A DNA stretch of 64,000 nucleotides, from NCBI GenBank assembly GCA_907163375.1, contig CAJQUW010008706.1:372001-436000 (forward strand), read 5' to 3'. The notes under the pieces were generated by a model, which was given only the letters and a program-made list of their open reading frames with translations, was not told where the DNA came from and ran no database searches. A program made the position numbers and the translations under genes. Shown piece by piece: positions 22,349-32,350 of this stretch; positions within the stretch are counted from its first letter, which is position 1, and the number at the start of each line of letters is the position of its first letter. The DNA is from Prostheceraeus crozeri. Taxonomy: Eukaryota > Platyhelminthes > Polycladida > Euryleptidae.

Positions 22349-25300
22349 AAGTGCTTAATTTTTAGCATTAATGCATTTTAAGCACTTTTCACACTTTTAG
22401 AAAATGGATATTAGTTAGAATTCATCACACAGAAAAACAGCCGACAACTCCACAACTGCAATCACTACGTTCAAGTATAATACGTCCTAATTTGGAATCC
22501 TCTTATCGGTATTGCTTTTTGTTTGACATCACTTTGAACAAAAATGTATTTTTGAAAATTTCAGAAAATAGTCATTTTTTAAAAGCTATACGGTGTTTTT
22601 TATTTGACAGTCTATGAATATTGAATAGCACTGTAATACGTGAAATGCGATGAAAAATCAGAAGAAAGAAGTTATAGAAGCTTGGGGACTTCAAAATATG
22701 AAAATTTTCCATTTTTATGCTAATTTTTAACATATTTTGTTCAATGAAAAAATGTTTTTATCAACATTAATGTGTTAAAGACGCCAAGCCGTGCGTTGAG
22801 ATTAGTACAGATTAATGGAATGTGTGTTCATAGAAACATGTGCAAGCGCAATTAAAATTGAATACATTTCGTAGCCGCTGTCGCTTGTTGAATATGAGAA
22901 GTAAAAGTGCTTAATTTTAAGCACTTTTCTCTTTTTAGATAATATATACCAAAGTGTAGGCACGACACCAAAGTGATAGCTAAACTTGCTATTTTTAATG
23001 TGTATGATATGCTTTCACAATTGTTGCATTATATCGGTTATACCTGGTGGCCATAAACCTATAATTTTCTATAAACTTTCTGTAGCGTAGTACCCGGCCT
23101 AGTTACCACAAGGGCTTTTATAACATATTTACCTAAAGATACTGCATGTTAGTTGTGCTACGCAACTTGAATAAATCCTCAGTGATTAGGAAAAGTTGTG
23201 ATTGATATAACTCACATCATAAATGTTATTCTAGTTCTCATAGTAATCAGATGGTAAAAGTTCTTAATTTAAAGCATTTTTGACAAATGTACTCATACTT
23301 CGTTTTTGGTACGTAAAGTGGCTAAGTTACCAGTTTCAGTTAATCAATCTACACCCCAATGTATCCGAAAAGAAAAACACCGTTTCTTCTAAATATGTCT
23401 CTGTTTACATATCTGTGAAATCTCAATCAATGTACCAACAGGTTTACGAGCATGCTTATTATCAGCCAAATATATCACGTAATTTGTATTATAGAAGAGT
23501 CAGGGAAAGTCTATTTAAACTCGTTTTTGACGTCGTTTTGGGGGAAGTCCTTCTTGAATGTGCTTCGACCAACAGGGGCGAGTTGAGTTTTGTTTGCAGA
23601 TAGGTTTTTCGCAGAAGACACATTGAAATGATGTTGTGTTTCGCTCACTTTCAGCATATCCATGTCGGCAAATGTAGCATGGCTTTGGATGAGGCAAATG
23701 AGCTGGCATATGAGAGCTGTGCATCAGATCTTGAGGAACGTTCAGAGAATCTCTTGTCTCATTTCCAACTTTGATCATAGTGAAATGGAGAAGACTGTTT
23801 GCTAAATTCATTTTGAAGTCGGCATGAGTCAATTCAGATTGTCCAGGCTTAAAATATCTATACGACAAGAAAGAATTAGTAAAAATGAATCCCAGAACAC
23901 CACATGCCTGGCGTATATACGGTGAGTGTGTTTTGACAACATCTTCGAATCCTAAAGCACCGGATCTGATGTGATTGAATACATCGATCGAAGAACAATA
24001 CTTCAAATATTCCTCGGCTACCTGCGGTCTGGGTATCTCACCGTGATGCTTTGTTTTCTTGGGATTTCCAGCGATCGCAGTATAGCACGTTGAACTGAGC
24101 TGCTTCTACTTTAAATCCATGAAGCTAACAGCCTGGAGGTCTGTGTCATCAAGTTTCGCGGCATAAGCTATCCATTCCCCTCGCTCGAGTTCTCTCTCAT
24201 TCAGTAGCTCTTTCGGATAGTTCTTGTGCGCTGTTTTTACTAGCATGATTGAATATAGACCTACTTTCATCAATGCAGTTGAACTCTTGACGGAACCGAA
24301 CCAAGAGTCTGCAATCACAGTTCTCCCTGATCCATAATAGTCCTTTGTCAGTCTCAACACTGCGGCTGTGGTGGCTCCGTATTCTAAAACGTGGTCTTTT
24401 CTCGCATTCTCTCTTTTCATTCGTTTAATTCTAAAGAACGATGTTTGACCGCGCGTCCGACATATCCTTGATTTCATTGTCGATCGGTCGCGGTTTGCGA
24501 ATAATTTTGACTTTTCCAGTCAGTCCTTTAACCATGCTTTCGTCCAGACAAAGCCGGTCCCCAGGACTAAGAGCGCATTGGAAGTTTTCGTTGACGCTGC
24601 TGATGAAGTCAATGATTTGTTCATCGGGATCTTCTGCTTTCGAAAACTTCAGATACTGCAGCACTTGTTCAAATCGATTGCGCGAAATGAAAGTGCCAAA
24701 TTTCATAGAAGGAAATATTCCTCTATTTTCGTTCCACCAATTGACCAATACATTCTTCTTTCTGGGAGTTTCACTATTGTCATCGAGTACATCATCGCAA
24801 GCACTTTCAAGATCTCTTCCGTAGTAATTGGCGAGAAGTTCTTGAAATTCTTTCGACCATGGGCATTTGTTGCTGGTGCGCACATGCTGTGATCGGAGAA
24901 CATTCAATCTAAGTTGACGTTAAGTTCATCAGAAGAGAGGACAATGCAAGGTTATGGAATACATGTAGGTAATTGGGAAAAGTGTGCAGAATTAAGCACT
25001 TTTTTATAGTTCACTTCCAAAGAAATGAATGCATTGTAATAGCTTAATTTCATAATTCATATTTCTTTAAAATAGTGAAATACTTCTATTATACATTTAT
25101 AAATAAAAAAACTGAAACATAACCTTTTTTATCATATGAGGGCATTTGGTTATTGAATGGCAATCTGATGATTACTCAATCAACGTTTAGGCTACTCATA
25201 TGAAAGTCATGATGACATCCTAATATAATCATATTTTAACATGAATGAATGTAGTTGATCATCATGGTTATCACCCCACATTAATGCAGTTTTAACTCAT

Positions 25301-25834
25301 ATTCAGGTATTTATACACATACAATTTCAAAAGGAACTTGAAATAGGAAAGTGCTTAATATAAAGCACTTTTATCTTTAATCTATGATAGCAATTTTAGG
25401 AAAAACTATTAAGTGTGCATACTTGACTGCTACACATATCATTCGTAAGATATAGGCACAGGGTAAAATTAAGAGCTTTTGTACCTATCTTTAAAGGCAG
25501 ATTTCCATCTTCCAACTGCTTGTGAGCGCTAGCCGCTTTGGGATATCACCAAACATTACCCAAATAAAAAATCCTAAAAGTTAATCCACCTAGACGGCTT
25601 TAGTTGCAGAACTAGATAAAAAATACGAAATTTTTGCTCCTTGAAAAATTTACTTTTAAAATCAACGTGTTGAAAATTCATGATATCAGTTTCATAAAAA
25701 CGGTTGCATTACACAAATCGGTTATTTTGATCATTGTCAACAAAATATCATTATTAACAGGGTGTCTCTAACTAAATAAAGTGGTACAGCTTCTTTTCAA
25801 AATGGTTAGAAAAGTGCTTAAAATTAAGCATTTT
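22349..25834. repeat. Dispersed palindrome AAAGTGCTTAA..TTAAGCACTTT around the piggyBac relic
   Basis: The cleanest copy, 22903-22928, is 12+2+12 bases (AAAAGTGCTTAA, TT, TTAAGCACTTTT). Further copies lie at 22349-22387 (split by an insert), 23255-23281 (diverged), 24991-25004 (half site), 25348-25372 and 25810-25834. Three lie on each side of the transposase remnant at 23515-24907, 350-570 bases apart on either side. They could be subterminal binding sites of the transposon or part of a larger repeat. Confidence 0.75.
23515..24907 (-). pseudogene. piggyBac-type transposase, multiply broken
   Basis: The coding order on the minus strand is as follows. An early segment in the frame starting at 24903 contains ITTEEILKVL and PERRMYWS. 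A frame change near 24715 leads to FISRNRFEQVLQYLKF and CLDESMVKG, which holds the first catalytic Asp. A second change near 24450 leads to VIADSWFGSVKS, with the second Asp. A TAG at 24106-24108 interrupts, then the same frame goes on through PQVAEEYLKYCSSIDVF (third Asp) to a C-terminal Cys/His-rich domain (CYICRHGY, CVFCEKPIC) like the RING-like zinc domain of piggyBac transposases. Two frameshifts and one stop make it inactive. I could not find confident TTAA-flanked ends. Confidence 0.85.
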
Positions 25835-26140
25835 CGTGGTCAAATTATCATTAAGCACCAATTTTCATGGCTATACCGTCCACGGACATTTCTTAGTGGA
25901 AGAAGAACGTTGCCACATCTAATTTCGCCATATACAGTGCAATTAAGTACTCCATCAGTGTTGTCCGTCATGGCCCAAACTAGCTCGTGACAAGAGATTG
26001 GTTAGCAAATCTTATAAACTGCACAGTAGGCGCTTGTTAGTTTATTCAACAAGATAAGTTAGAGAACAAGTCAAGTTTTCATGGTAAGTCATTACAAAAG
26101 AACGAGGGCGAGGAGGAAAAGTTGGTCACTACAGTGCTTT

Positions 26141-26590
26141 TCAAGCCAGGCGACTGCTGAGGGCGTTACCACGCAAGACAGTTATCGCGATCCTTTGTTG
26201 GAGCCATACAGCTTCTCGTGTGTCGCCCGTGGCTTCAGAAAGGCGGTGGCAGAGCTCTTTTATGAAGCAGCTTGTGGTCTTCCCATATACACCGCAGGTT
26301 TCAACCACTGGCTCGAAAATGAAAGGCCCATTAAAGATGGTCGAATATTTCGTGCGCTTTGCATTTTCGGCAGCTGAGGCAGAAAATCTGGCTTTCATGG
26401 CTGAGTCGATCAGGTGTGATTGTGGGAACGTGTCGACGCATGTGAAGTCCCACACCAGCGGCTGTCCATGTCCAAGAGGGAAAGTTGACATCCCGTCTGG
26501 TCGTTTGCCATCATCGCGACTCAGGCCTATCGACTCGAGGATTGATGGAATTCCTGCGGCCTGTAAAGATCGTCTAATTACATGTATGTC
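26141..26590 (-). pseudogene. Fragment of an uncharacterised transposon-associated protein
   Basis: The open frame to 26141 extends upstream without a start and contains GKRPDG, then LVWDFTCVDTF, KYSTIFN, FEPVVETCGVYG and AVWLQQRIAITVLRGNA. This pattern (R-P-D-G, W-D-x-T-x-x-D-T, k-Y, F-x-P-x-x-x-E-T-x-G) is a family I know from many unannotated invertebrate transposon-associated proteins. The spaced Asp and Glu recall PD-(D/E)XK nucleases, which is inference. It stops where the Naiad repeat begins at about 26590, so the retroelement probably landed in it or truncated it. Confidence 0.4.
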
Positions 26591-26617
26591 ATATCTTTCA
26601 AGACAAATTACCTATTC
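26590..26617 (+). repeat. Left stub of the Naiad 5' repeat, cut by the Polinton
   Basis: The 28 bases CATATCTTTCAAGACAAATT..CTATTC match the start of the 3' repeat at 51821-51851, with a small indel. They end in the CTATTC duplicated by the Polinton. With 47505-48150 they form one interrupted repeat. Confidence 0.8.
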
Positions 26618-26917
26618 AGTAGTGAAAACTGTGCCCTACTTGCGAGGGATAGGTACATGGATGGGTACATGTATAATTTAGTGTTATCAATAGGTACATG
26701 GATAGGTACATGTATAATTCAGTGTTATGAATAGGAACCTGTATGAGATCTGTTTTACTGGATAGGTACATGTGTTCGGTACACTCGGTTGAGTACACTG
26801 TGTTTCGGAACGTCTATGATCGAACTTGTGTGGTTTGGTTATGAGCACTTGGGTACGTACCGATAGACGTCCGTTGTTTGATTTTGAATGGGTTTGCTCA
26901 ATTGCGACTATTGTGAC
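26618..26917 (+). repeat. Polinton left terminal inverted repeat
   Basis: 300 bp beginning AGTAGTGAAAACTGTGCCC and ending CTATTGTGAC. It contains several short direct repeats of ATAGGTACATG. Comparison with 47205-47504 shows no net length change and only a few mismatches, about 99 % identity by eye. Confidence 0.95.
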
Positions 26918-27054
26918 AATTATTTTAAATGTAGCACTATTTAGATGTGAAACTTTACTGTGCAGTTATGATTTAGTTGCTCCCCAATAAGAAAACCAAT
27001 TCCAGAACTATGTTTAAAATGAAAAAGACAAGAGATTTACAATGTAAGTTTAAT

Positions 27055-27345
27055 TTATGCATTAAAAATAAATGATGGGTACAGATCACGTCCCTCAGGC
27101 GACTCCATGATCTTCAGGAAGTCATCACACCATTCATGAAATGTCTGATTGTTGCTAAAGTCATGGTCACACTCGTGTACCGGAAACTTCACTGGTAGTC
27201 CACTCCGCCTTTGAAGTGCTGACACAGTCAAGGTTTTCCACAGGGCCACTTTGCAGCCGCAACAGAGATGCACGGTCATATCCAACTGACCTCCCATAAT
27301 GACTTGGCTGTCATTTTGAAAATAAAATAATGGTTTTGAGGACAT
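27055..27345 (-). CDS. Small Polinton protein of unknown function
   Basis: 96 codons, with ATG at 27345. A TATA element (minus strand TATATAAAG, about 27402-27410) lies some 60 bases upstream, which supports this start. The protein has a Cys cluster (LCCGCKVALW) and further Cys/His residues (HECDHD, EWCDDF) that could bind zinc. It faces the left terminal repeat and is transcribed towards it. It shares a divergent promoter region with the gene at 27568. I do not recognise the family. Confidence 0.6.
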   Translation of the reverse strand: MSSKPLFYFQNDSQVIMGGQLDMTVHLCCGCKVALWKTLTVSALQRRSGLPVKFPVHECDHDFSNNQTFHEWCDDFLKIMESPEGRDLYPSFIFNA

Positions 27346-27478
27346 GCTTCTTGTTAAGGAACGTTGAGGATAAGTACTTAACAGTTTGGAACAATGACAT
27401 TCTTTATATAGTTATATATTCTTTAGGGAAGTTCGGTACCTCTCTGATTGGCTGTTAGGATTTTCTTTGTTTAAAAAG

Positions 27479-27486
27479 TATATAAG
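27479..27486 (+). promoter_or_regulatory. TATA box (TATATAAG) of the 27568 gene
   Basis: It lies about 80 bases before the ATG. An inverted CCAAT (GATTGGCT, about 27446-27453) sits some 25-30 bases further upstream. The same TATATAA(A)G string precedes several other Polinton genes. Confidence 0.7.
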
Positions 27487-27567
27487 TCCGAGGTTTGTAC
27501 CAATTCTTATCAAAGGTTCTAATCCTCACGTTTACAAGTTACAAATATTTTAAATCTACAAGTCATA

Positions 27568-28062
27568 ATGGATCGCAAACAGGAAGCCGCAGTTGAGAAC
27601 GGTACTGCTGATCGTACCACTTCGCCAGTGGAACGTACCAATACACCTCCCCAATCTCCGTTGGAGCGATCGACAACACCAAACGAGCCGGTGGTGTTCA
27701 CCCAAGCCCCTGCATCGCCCGACTACTCGAGTGATGATGGTGAGGATAGTGACGTATCAATCGAGACGATGCGTCAAATGAATAAGAAGTCCATGCGAAC
27801 GCCACTTCATGGAAGGGTCACGGTCAAAGTGAAGAACGCCCCGAAAAAGTACCACACCAAACGGGTCTTCATGCGAATGAAGCCGAACGAGCGGAACCTC
27901 ACAACCGCTCTCGAATTTTCGGTCATCGACCTTGACACACCACATCGCTGTCCCTGTGCGCCCAAAAAGACCAGGATCCATGTGCAAGTGGACTTGAAAA
28001 AACTTGTACCCTTTCCTTACCTTGATGACATTTGGTGTGTTTTTCTTAATCTCTTCATTTAA
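27568..28062 (+). CDS. Ser/Thr-Pro-rich acidic protein of the Polinton left arm
   Basis: 164 codons. The first 75 residues are low-complexity with many S/T-P dipeptides (TTSPVER, TNTPPQSP, STTPNEP) and an acidic serine cluster (SSDDGEDSDVS), likely targets of proline-directed and CK2-type kinases. The rest is basic and more ordered (RVTVKVKNAPKKYHTKRVF, then a CPCAPKK segment). The end (LDDIW then CVFLNLFI) overlaps a possible GT donor, so the true C-terminus could lie in a further exon. The function is unknown; an early regulatory role would fit its position and promoter but is only a guess. Confidence 0.65.
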   Translation: MDRKQEAAVENGTADRTTSPVERTNTPPQSPLERSTTPNEPVVFTQAPASPDYSSDDGEDSDVSIETMRQMNKKSMRTPLHGRVTVKVKNAPKKYHTKRVFMRMKPNERNLTTALEFSVIDLDTPHRCPCAPKKTRIHVQVDLKKLVPFPYLDDIWCVFLNLFI

Positions 28063-28298
28063 TATTCATTTGTATATATGAACAGACTTGTTTTATCATT
28101 TCACAAATCGGTCTTCAATTAAGGTCTGAATGGGAAAGGGGAATAACTATCTACAATTAATGATGTTCAATAACTGAATTGAAACAAAAAATCAAATATG
28201 AAGACTTCAACTTGAAATAAATAGGAACATATAACTTTTAAAGAAACAGTTATGTTGTTAATTTTAAAATGCTTGTAGCAGTCCAGGATGATATCATA

Positions 28299-28625
28299 CA
28301 TGTGTCATACACGACACCATAAGAATGAGAATGAAAGACCTTTCAAATGATATAGTGTATGTACCTATTCGATGGGAAAATCCTAGTTGTATGCAACTGT
28401 ATGCAAGCAGACAAATGTTAGATTTTTTAAATTCACTAAGTTTTTAGCCCATTCTTTAAAGGCATGTAGCTCTCTAGTTATATGTCATACATGTGTCATA
28501 CAATACACCATTAGAATCAGCATGAAAAGAGCATTCGAATGATATATTGTATGTACCCATTTGATGAAAAAATCCTAGTTGTATGCATCTGTATGCAACT
28601 TGAACAAATTCCAAGTTTTTTTACA
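28299..28625. repeat. Direct duplication, about 190-bp period
   Basis: 28299-28440 and 28489-28620 share CATGTGTCATACA, GAATGA, GTATGTACC, ATCCTAGTTGTATGCA and CTGTATGCAA in the same order, with roughly 15-20 % divergence. They are non-coding. Confidence 0.7.
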
Positions 28626-28703
28626 AAAATGACTAAGTTTACAAATTTTCAAAGTTAAAGTTTTACAACTACAAAATGACCATAATATACAAACCTCTAC
28701 ACT

Positions 28704-28740
28704 TGACCTTGACCTTAGACCTGACCTTGACCTTTGACCT
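28704..28740. promoter_or_regulatory. Cluster of nuclear-receptor-type half-sites
   Basis: On the minus strand there are five AGGTCA half-sites. Two directly adjoining pairs lie at 28704-28715 and 28722-28733, and 28728-28740 is AGGTCA-A-AGGTCA, a perfect DR1 spacing. A simple-repeat origin is possible because the unit TGACCT repeats, so function is unproven. Confidence 0.45.
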
Positions 28741-28870
28741 TCAAACACTTCATACACTTCATACACGGCGGGGGGGCCTCAAAACACGGCCTCAAAACAC
28801 TCATACACGGCCGCGCACTCGAAAATTTATTTACCCATGGGTTCCGGGTGCCATAGATACTCTTCTTGCT

Positions 28871-29040
28871 TCCCTAACCCTAACCTTAACCCTAACCCTA
28901 ACCTTAGCCCTAACCCTAACCTTAACCCTAACCTTAACCCTAACCCTAACCTTAACCCTAACCCTAACCTTAACCCTAACCTTAACCCTAGCCCTAACCC
29001 TAACCTTAACCCTAACCTTAAACCCTTAACCCTAACCCTA
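28871..29040. repeat. Telomere-like tract (CCCTAA / CCTTAA)
   Basis: About 170 bases are made of CCCTAA units interspersed with CCTTAA variants, the C-strand being on plus. The TTAGGG unit is the common animal telomere repeat. The tract is inside the Polinton left arm, not at its end. Two chance frames cross it and are not genes. Confidence 0.95.
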
Positions 29041-29063
29041 GTATTTTAATTTGATTATTTGAC

Positions 29064-29130
29064 TTTTGGCGTGAAATTCAAATTTTCGAAAAAAGTCTTT
29101 AAATTTGATTATTCGAATTTTGGCGGGAAA
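29064..29130 (+). promoter_or_regulatory. Paired E2F-type sites
   Basis: TTTTGGCGGGAAA at 29118-29130 fits the classical E2F consensus (TTTSSCGC-like, with GCGGGAAA). TTTTGGCGTGAAA at 29064-29076 is a one-base variant 54 bases away. Both sit in AT-rich repeats with ATTTGAA/TTCGAA motifs about 350 bases upstream of the spliced gene's TATA box. Confidence 0.5.
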
Positions 29131-29418
29131 TTTGAATTTTCGAAATTTAGCGCTTAATTCAAATTTAATGTTCTATTCAAATCGCACGTTTTACATCTTC
29201 AAATATGAATCATTATATCACTATTAATAATAACATGTATATCAAAATATTATATCAGTCCATCAGTTCATATTACTTTGAATTCACTCTACTGTTTACA
29301 TGTAGAAATCTTTCAACACATATGATGGCACTTCCATTTCTAAGGTTGAAAATTAACCAGCTGTTCCAATTCTTGTTTGAGTTATCAATTTTGTTTTAAT
29401 TGTACTAATGCGATGATG

Positions 29419-29573
29419 TGATGTCACAAGGTCTTTGTTCATAGTTGCTTTGTCAATTTCATATATAAAGAACTTGCACACATCAGATCTTCACCCATTT
29501 TTGAATTATTCAGTGTCCATAGCAGACGTCGTTCTTCGTTCCTCCGTTCTCCGGTTCATATTACAATTCTGAA
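29419..29573 (+). promoter_or_regulatory. Promoter and non-coding first exon of the spliced Polinton gene
   Basis: A CRE-like TGATGTCA (29419-29426) is followed by TATATAAAG (29462-29470). Transcription would begin near 29495. A good donor (GAA|GTGAGT, exon end 29573) would splice to the acceptor at 30304 (TCCTCTACAG), two bases before the first ATG of the next exon. Confidence 0.55.
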
Positions 29574-30306
29574 GTGAGTTTCATTGTCATGTTTTGCTAC
29601 TTTATAGGATATTCGGGAGTAGGAACATCATTAAGTTCTTATAACCAAATAGCTTTAAATATAGAAGTCTGGGTTTCAGGATAGGAACACTTTATGTTAC
29701 ATTATTAACCATGTTTCTATTTATTTTCTTCCTATATTAAGTCATCCAGAGGAGACATGGCTGTATAAGTCTGAGTAAAAGTGCAATTAACATCCGTATT
29801 TTTAGACATTGTTTCTAAATAAAAAGATGCTTAAACAAAAATTCAATGTCATCTGATAGCAGATGCATGAGATTCAAATTTGTTTAATCAAACGAATTTA
29901 TTAACGGTTGAAATTTTCGAAACTTTTACTTTCTTTCTATTATGTTTATTTCAATTTAAAATAAATATAAATCAGCTGCTTCCATGAATTTCAAACTTCA
30001 TGGTTTAATTAAACAAATTTTTTAATGGTTGAAATTTTCGAAATCTCATTTTCATTCAATTATTATTTCGTAATTAAATAATGATTAATCAGCTGTTTCC
30101 AAATTTTATGTCTTTTTATGAACAAACCCTTTGAAATGAAATTCAACTTTCGAATCTCAGTTTCCATTTCATCCATAAATTTATTTCTTCTTAAGATTTA
30201 TCTTACATTAATCTAGTACTTAATAAAGCTTTGAAGGTGGTACATAAATGATTTCTTATTTAATAAGGGATTAAATTATGATAAAAGTTTTTTATCCTCT
30301 ACAGAA

Positions 30307-32198
30307 ATGTTTCGACATGAAAGTATCACACGGCAACGTCTCGTCTTCCATTTTTGCGAGACATGTCAACCGCCCGTTCGACATGCCAACAAAAGCGGGC
30401 ACAAGGAGTGCACCTTCAGAGAAGACTGCTCCTACATCTACTGCCTTTCCTGTAGGACGTATGAAAGGAGTAATATGAAGGCTAACAGCGATTCGGCGAA
30501 GGCCTTCATTGTTCGTCATACCCCCTGTGCTCTTGAGAATGGACGGAAAGGGATAAATTTGACTTCAAGTATTGAAAAAAAGAAGTTACAACGCCTCTTT
30601 TCGAAGGACAGGCCGGTGGAAGGTGTTTTGTCCCAGGTGGACGAACCTCAACCTCCTCCCAAGAAAGCCCCTAAGTCCAGAGAATTTGTCGACGAGACTT
30701 TCAGCGATTTTGAGGTAAGTGATGTCAATCCTACATCCTAGCTTCAACAAATAACAGATCCACTTGGGATAGATAAAATGCTACTTCATTAAGTCAATAT
30801 AACCAAATGTCGTTTACACATTTCAGGATTTGTTGATGCCCCCACCGAGGAAGACAAAGGTGTTGGTGCAGAAAAAACTCATCGTTAAAGATGTGAGAAT
30901 CTATTTACTTGGGTTATTATTCACATGCATAATTAAATCAATGTTGTTAAAACATTTCAGACTGAACCACCTTAAGCGATGACAGTCGGGTTTGAAGATG
31001 GAAATGTGGTGGAAAACTTGCGAAAGGTAACAAATTAATTTGCTTAATAGTTTCTAAGGAGAAATCAAATATGAATTTCTTTTTTAGCTGTTTCCAAGTG
31101 TTCAATCAATCCCCGCATGCCCGAAGCTGCCTCGAGGGAATTCCCCAGGAAAAAACTCGCTTTTTAGCCCCGTAAGTGTGATTGCTGTGGTCTACGCTCA
31201 GATAACAGACAACAACACCTTGAAAACCTGTCTATGTCTATCTCTTTATATAAACATATTGTCACATTTTTCCGCTGCAGGCTGTGCGACCTCTGTCCCT
31301 TAAAAAGCATAGGAGCTTTTTAAGCACGCCAGCGACAACCACGTCCATTGAGGACAATGAGGAGAGGCCCTACTCCATACGCGAATCATCCTCATCCGAG
31401 GATTCTGCAACATCATCCTCATCCGACGATTCTCCAACATCGTCATCCGATGATGACGATGAATCTGTTACTAATGTAAGTATGAAGCTTGGTTAACTGC
31501 TTCAGTGTAGAATTTTCTATTAAAACATTTCGAAACTTACTTTGTTGACAATTATCCTAATAAACAATTGTTTCCTTTGTTTACAGGAGTCCGCCATGTG
31601 TGCCTCACAGGAAGAGGTGTCCTACAGCCACATCCGGGCATCCCCCAGCTGGAGCGTCCGCCTGCCGCTGTCCCCGCCTCTATCGCTCGCAGTTCCTTCT
31701 TGTCCGGCACCTCCCATCCCAGCCCCTCCAACGCCCGCAGCTCCTTCCTCTCCGTCACCTCCGATCCCAGCCGCAGCTCCTTCCTCCGCGACACCTCCTA
31801 TCCCCGCCGCAGCTCCTGCTACAGTTACCAAGGCCCCTCTCCCAGTGCAAGAGTATGATTTCGACCTCGACGCAACGACGGAGGAAGACATTTACTCCAA
31901 ACTACGCCGTTGCCAAGAGCGTCTGATGGAGTCCGAGGCTCGTGAGGCTCAGCTAATAGAGGACAACAGAGGTTTGGTTGAGTCCTTACAAAATATAACT
32001 CAATCAAACCTCCTGTTGGCCTCGCAAGTGACCAACATTCAGAGGCACGACAAAGAAACATTGGTGCACATCGAGTGCAGAGACAATGCAATTAGAAAGG
32101 TGCTTCTAACGAGGATGGACGACTTGGGTGGCTGCAGTGAAAGCCGCAGCCACTTGAAGTTGTACCACAATGGTATTGTGAAATGTGTTAAGCTTTGA
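30307..32198 (+). CDS. Six-exon Polinton gene; cysteine-rich N-part, Pro/Ala-rich and coiled-coil C-part
   Basis: Coding exons: 30307-30714, 30827-30892, 30961-31026, 31088-31171, 31281-31475 and 31587-32198. All introns are 61-112 bases, have GT..AG borders (four strong donors GTAAG/GTGAG, one weaker GTAACA) and are phase 0. Exon 1 encodes a Cys/His-rich region (FCETCQPP, HKECTF, EDCSYIYCLSC), probably zinc-binding. Exon 5 encodes a long Ser/Asp/Glu tract. Exon 6 holds repeated P-P-I-P-A-A-P units, then a heptad-rich coiled coil (SKLRRCQERLMESEAREAQL). A single in-frame TAA (30973-30975) in exon 3 is followed two codons later by an ATG in the same frame. Skipping exon 3 restores one long product of about 454 residues; including it gives 162 residues or, from the second ATG, 312. 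I do not recognise the family. Confidence 0.6.
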
Positions 32199-32289
32199 CT
32201 TTTTTTCTTTGAAAAATTAATTACTGAAAATTTTATGTGTTTTCTCTTTACAACAGATCGGAACATATGGTATTGGCTGGTGATGATGC

Positions 32290-32320
32290 TGACGTCATTA
32301 GATGGTAGATGTATATAAGG
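32290..32320 (+). promoter_or_regulatory. CRE plus TATA promoter of polymerase B
   Basis: A perfect CRE palindrome TGACGTCA (32290-32297) lies 14 bases before TATATAAGG (32312-32320). The polymerase ATG follows at 32351, so the leader is very short. Confidence 0.75.
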
Positions 32321-32350
32321 GCTTGCTAATTTCAATCCTCATCAATAATC

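Noticed and set aside
22290..25770. TTAA-flanked piggyBac ends (for example TTAACAGGG at about 25755)
   Set aside because: No matching inverted partner was found on the left side, so I did not set element borders.
28676..29049. Open frames of repeated Thr-Leu or Pro-Asn
   Set aside because: They are translations of the telomere-like CCCTAA tract and not genes.
31552..32091. Pro/Ala/Gly-rich frames on the other frames and strand
   Set aside because: Shadows of the Pro/Ala-rich last exon of the spliced gene.
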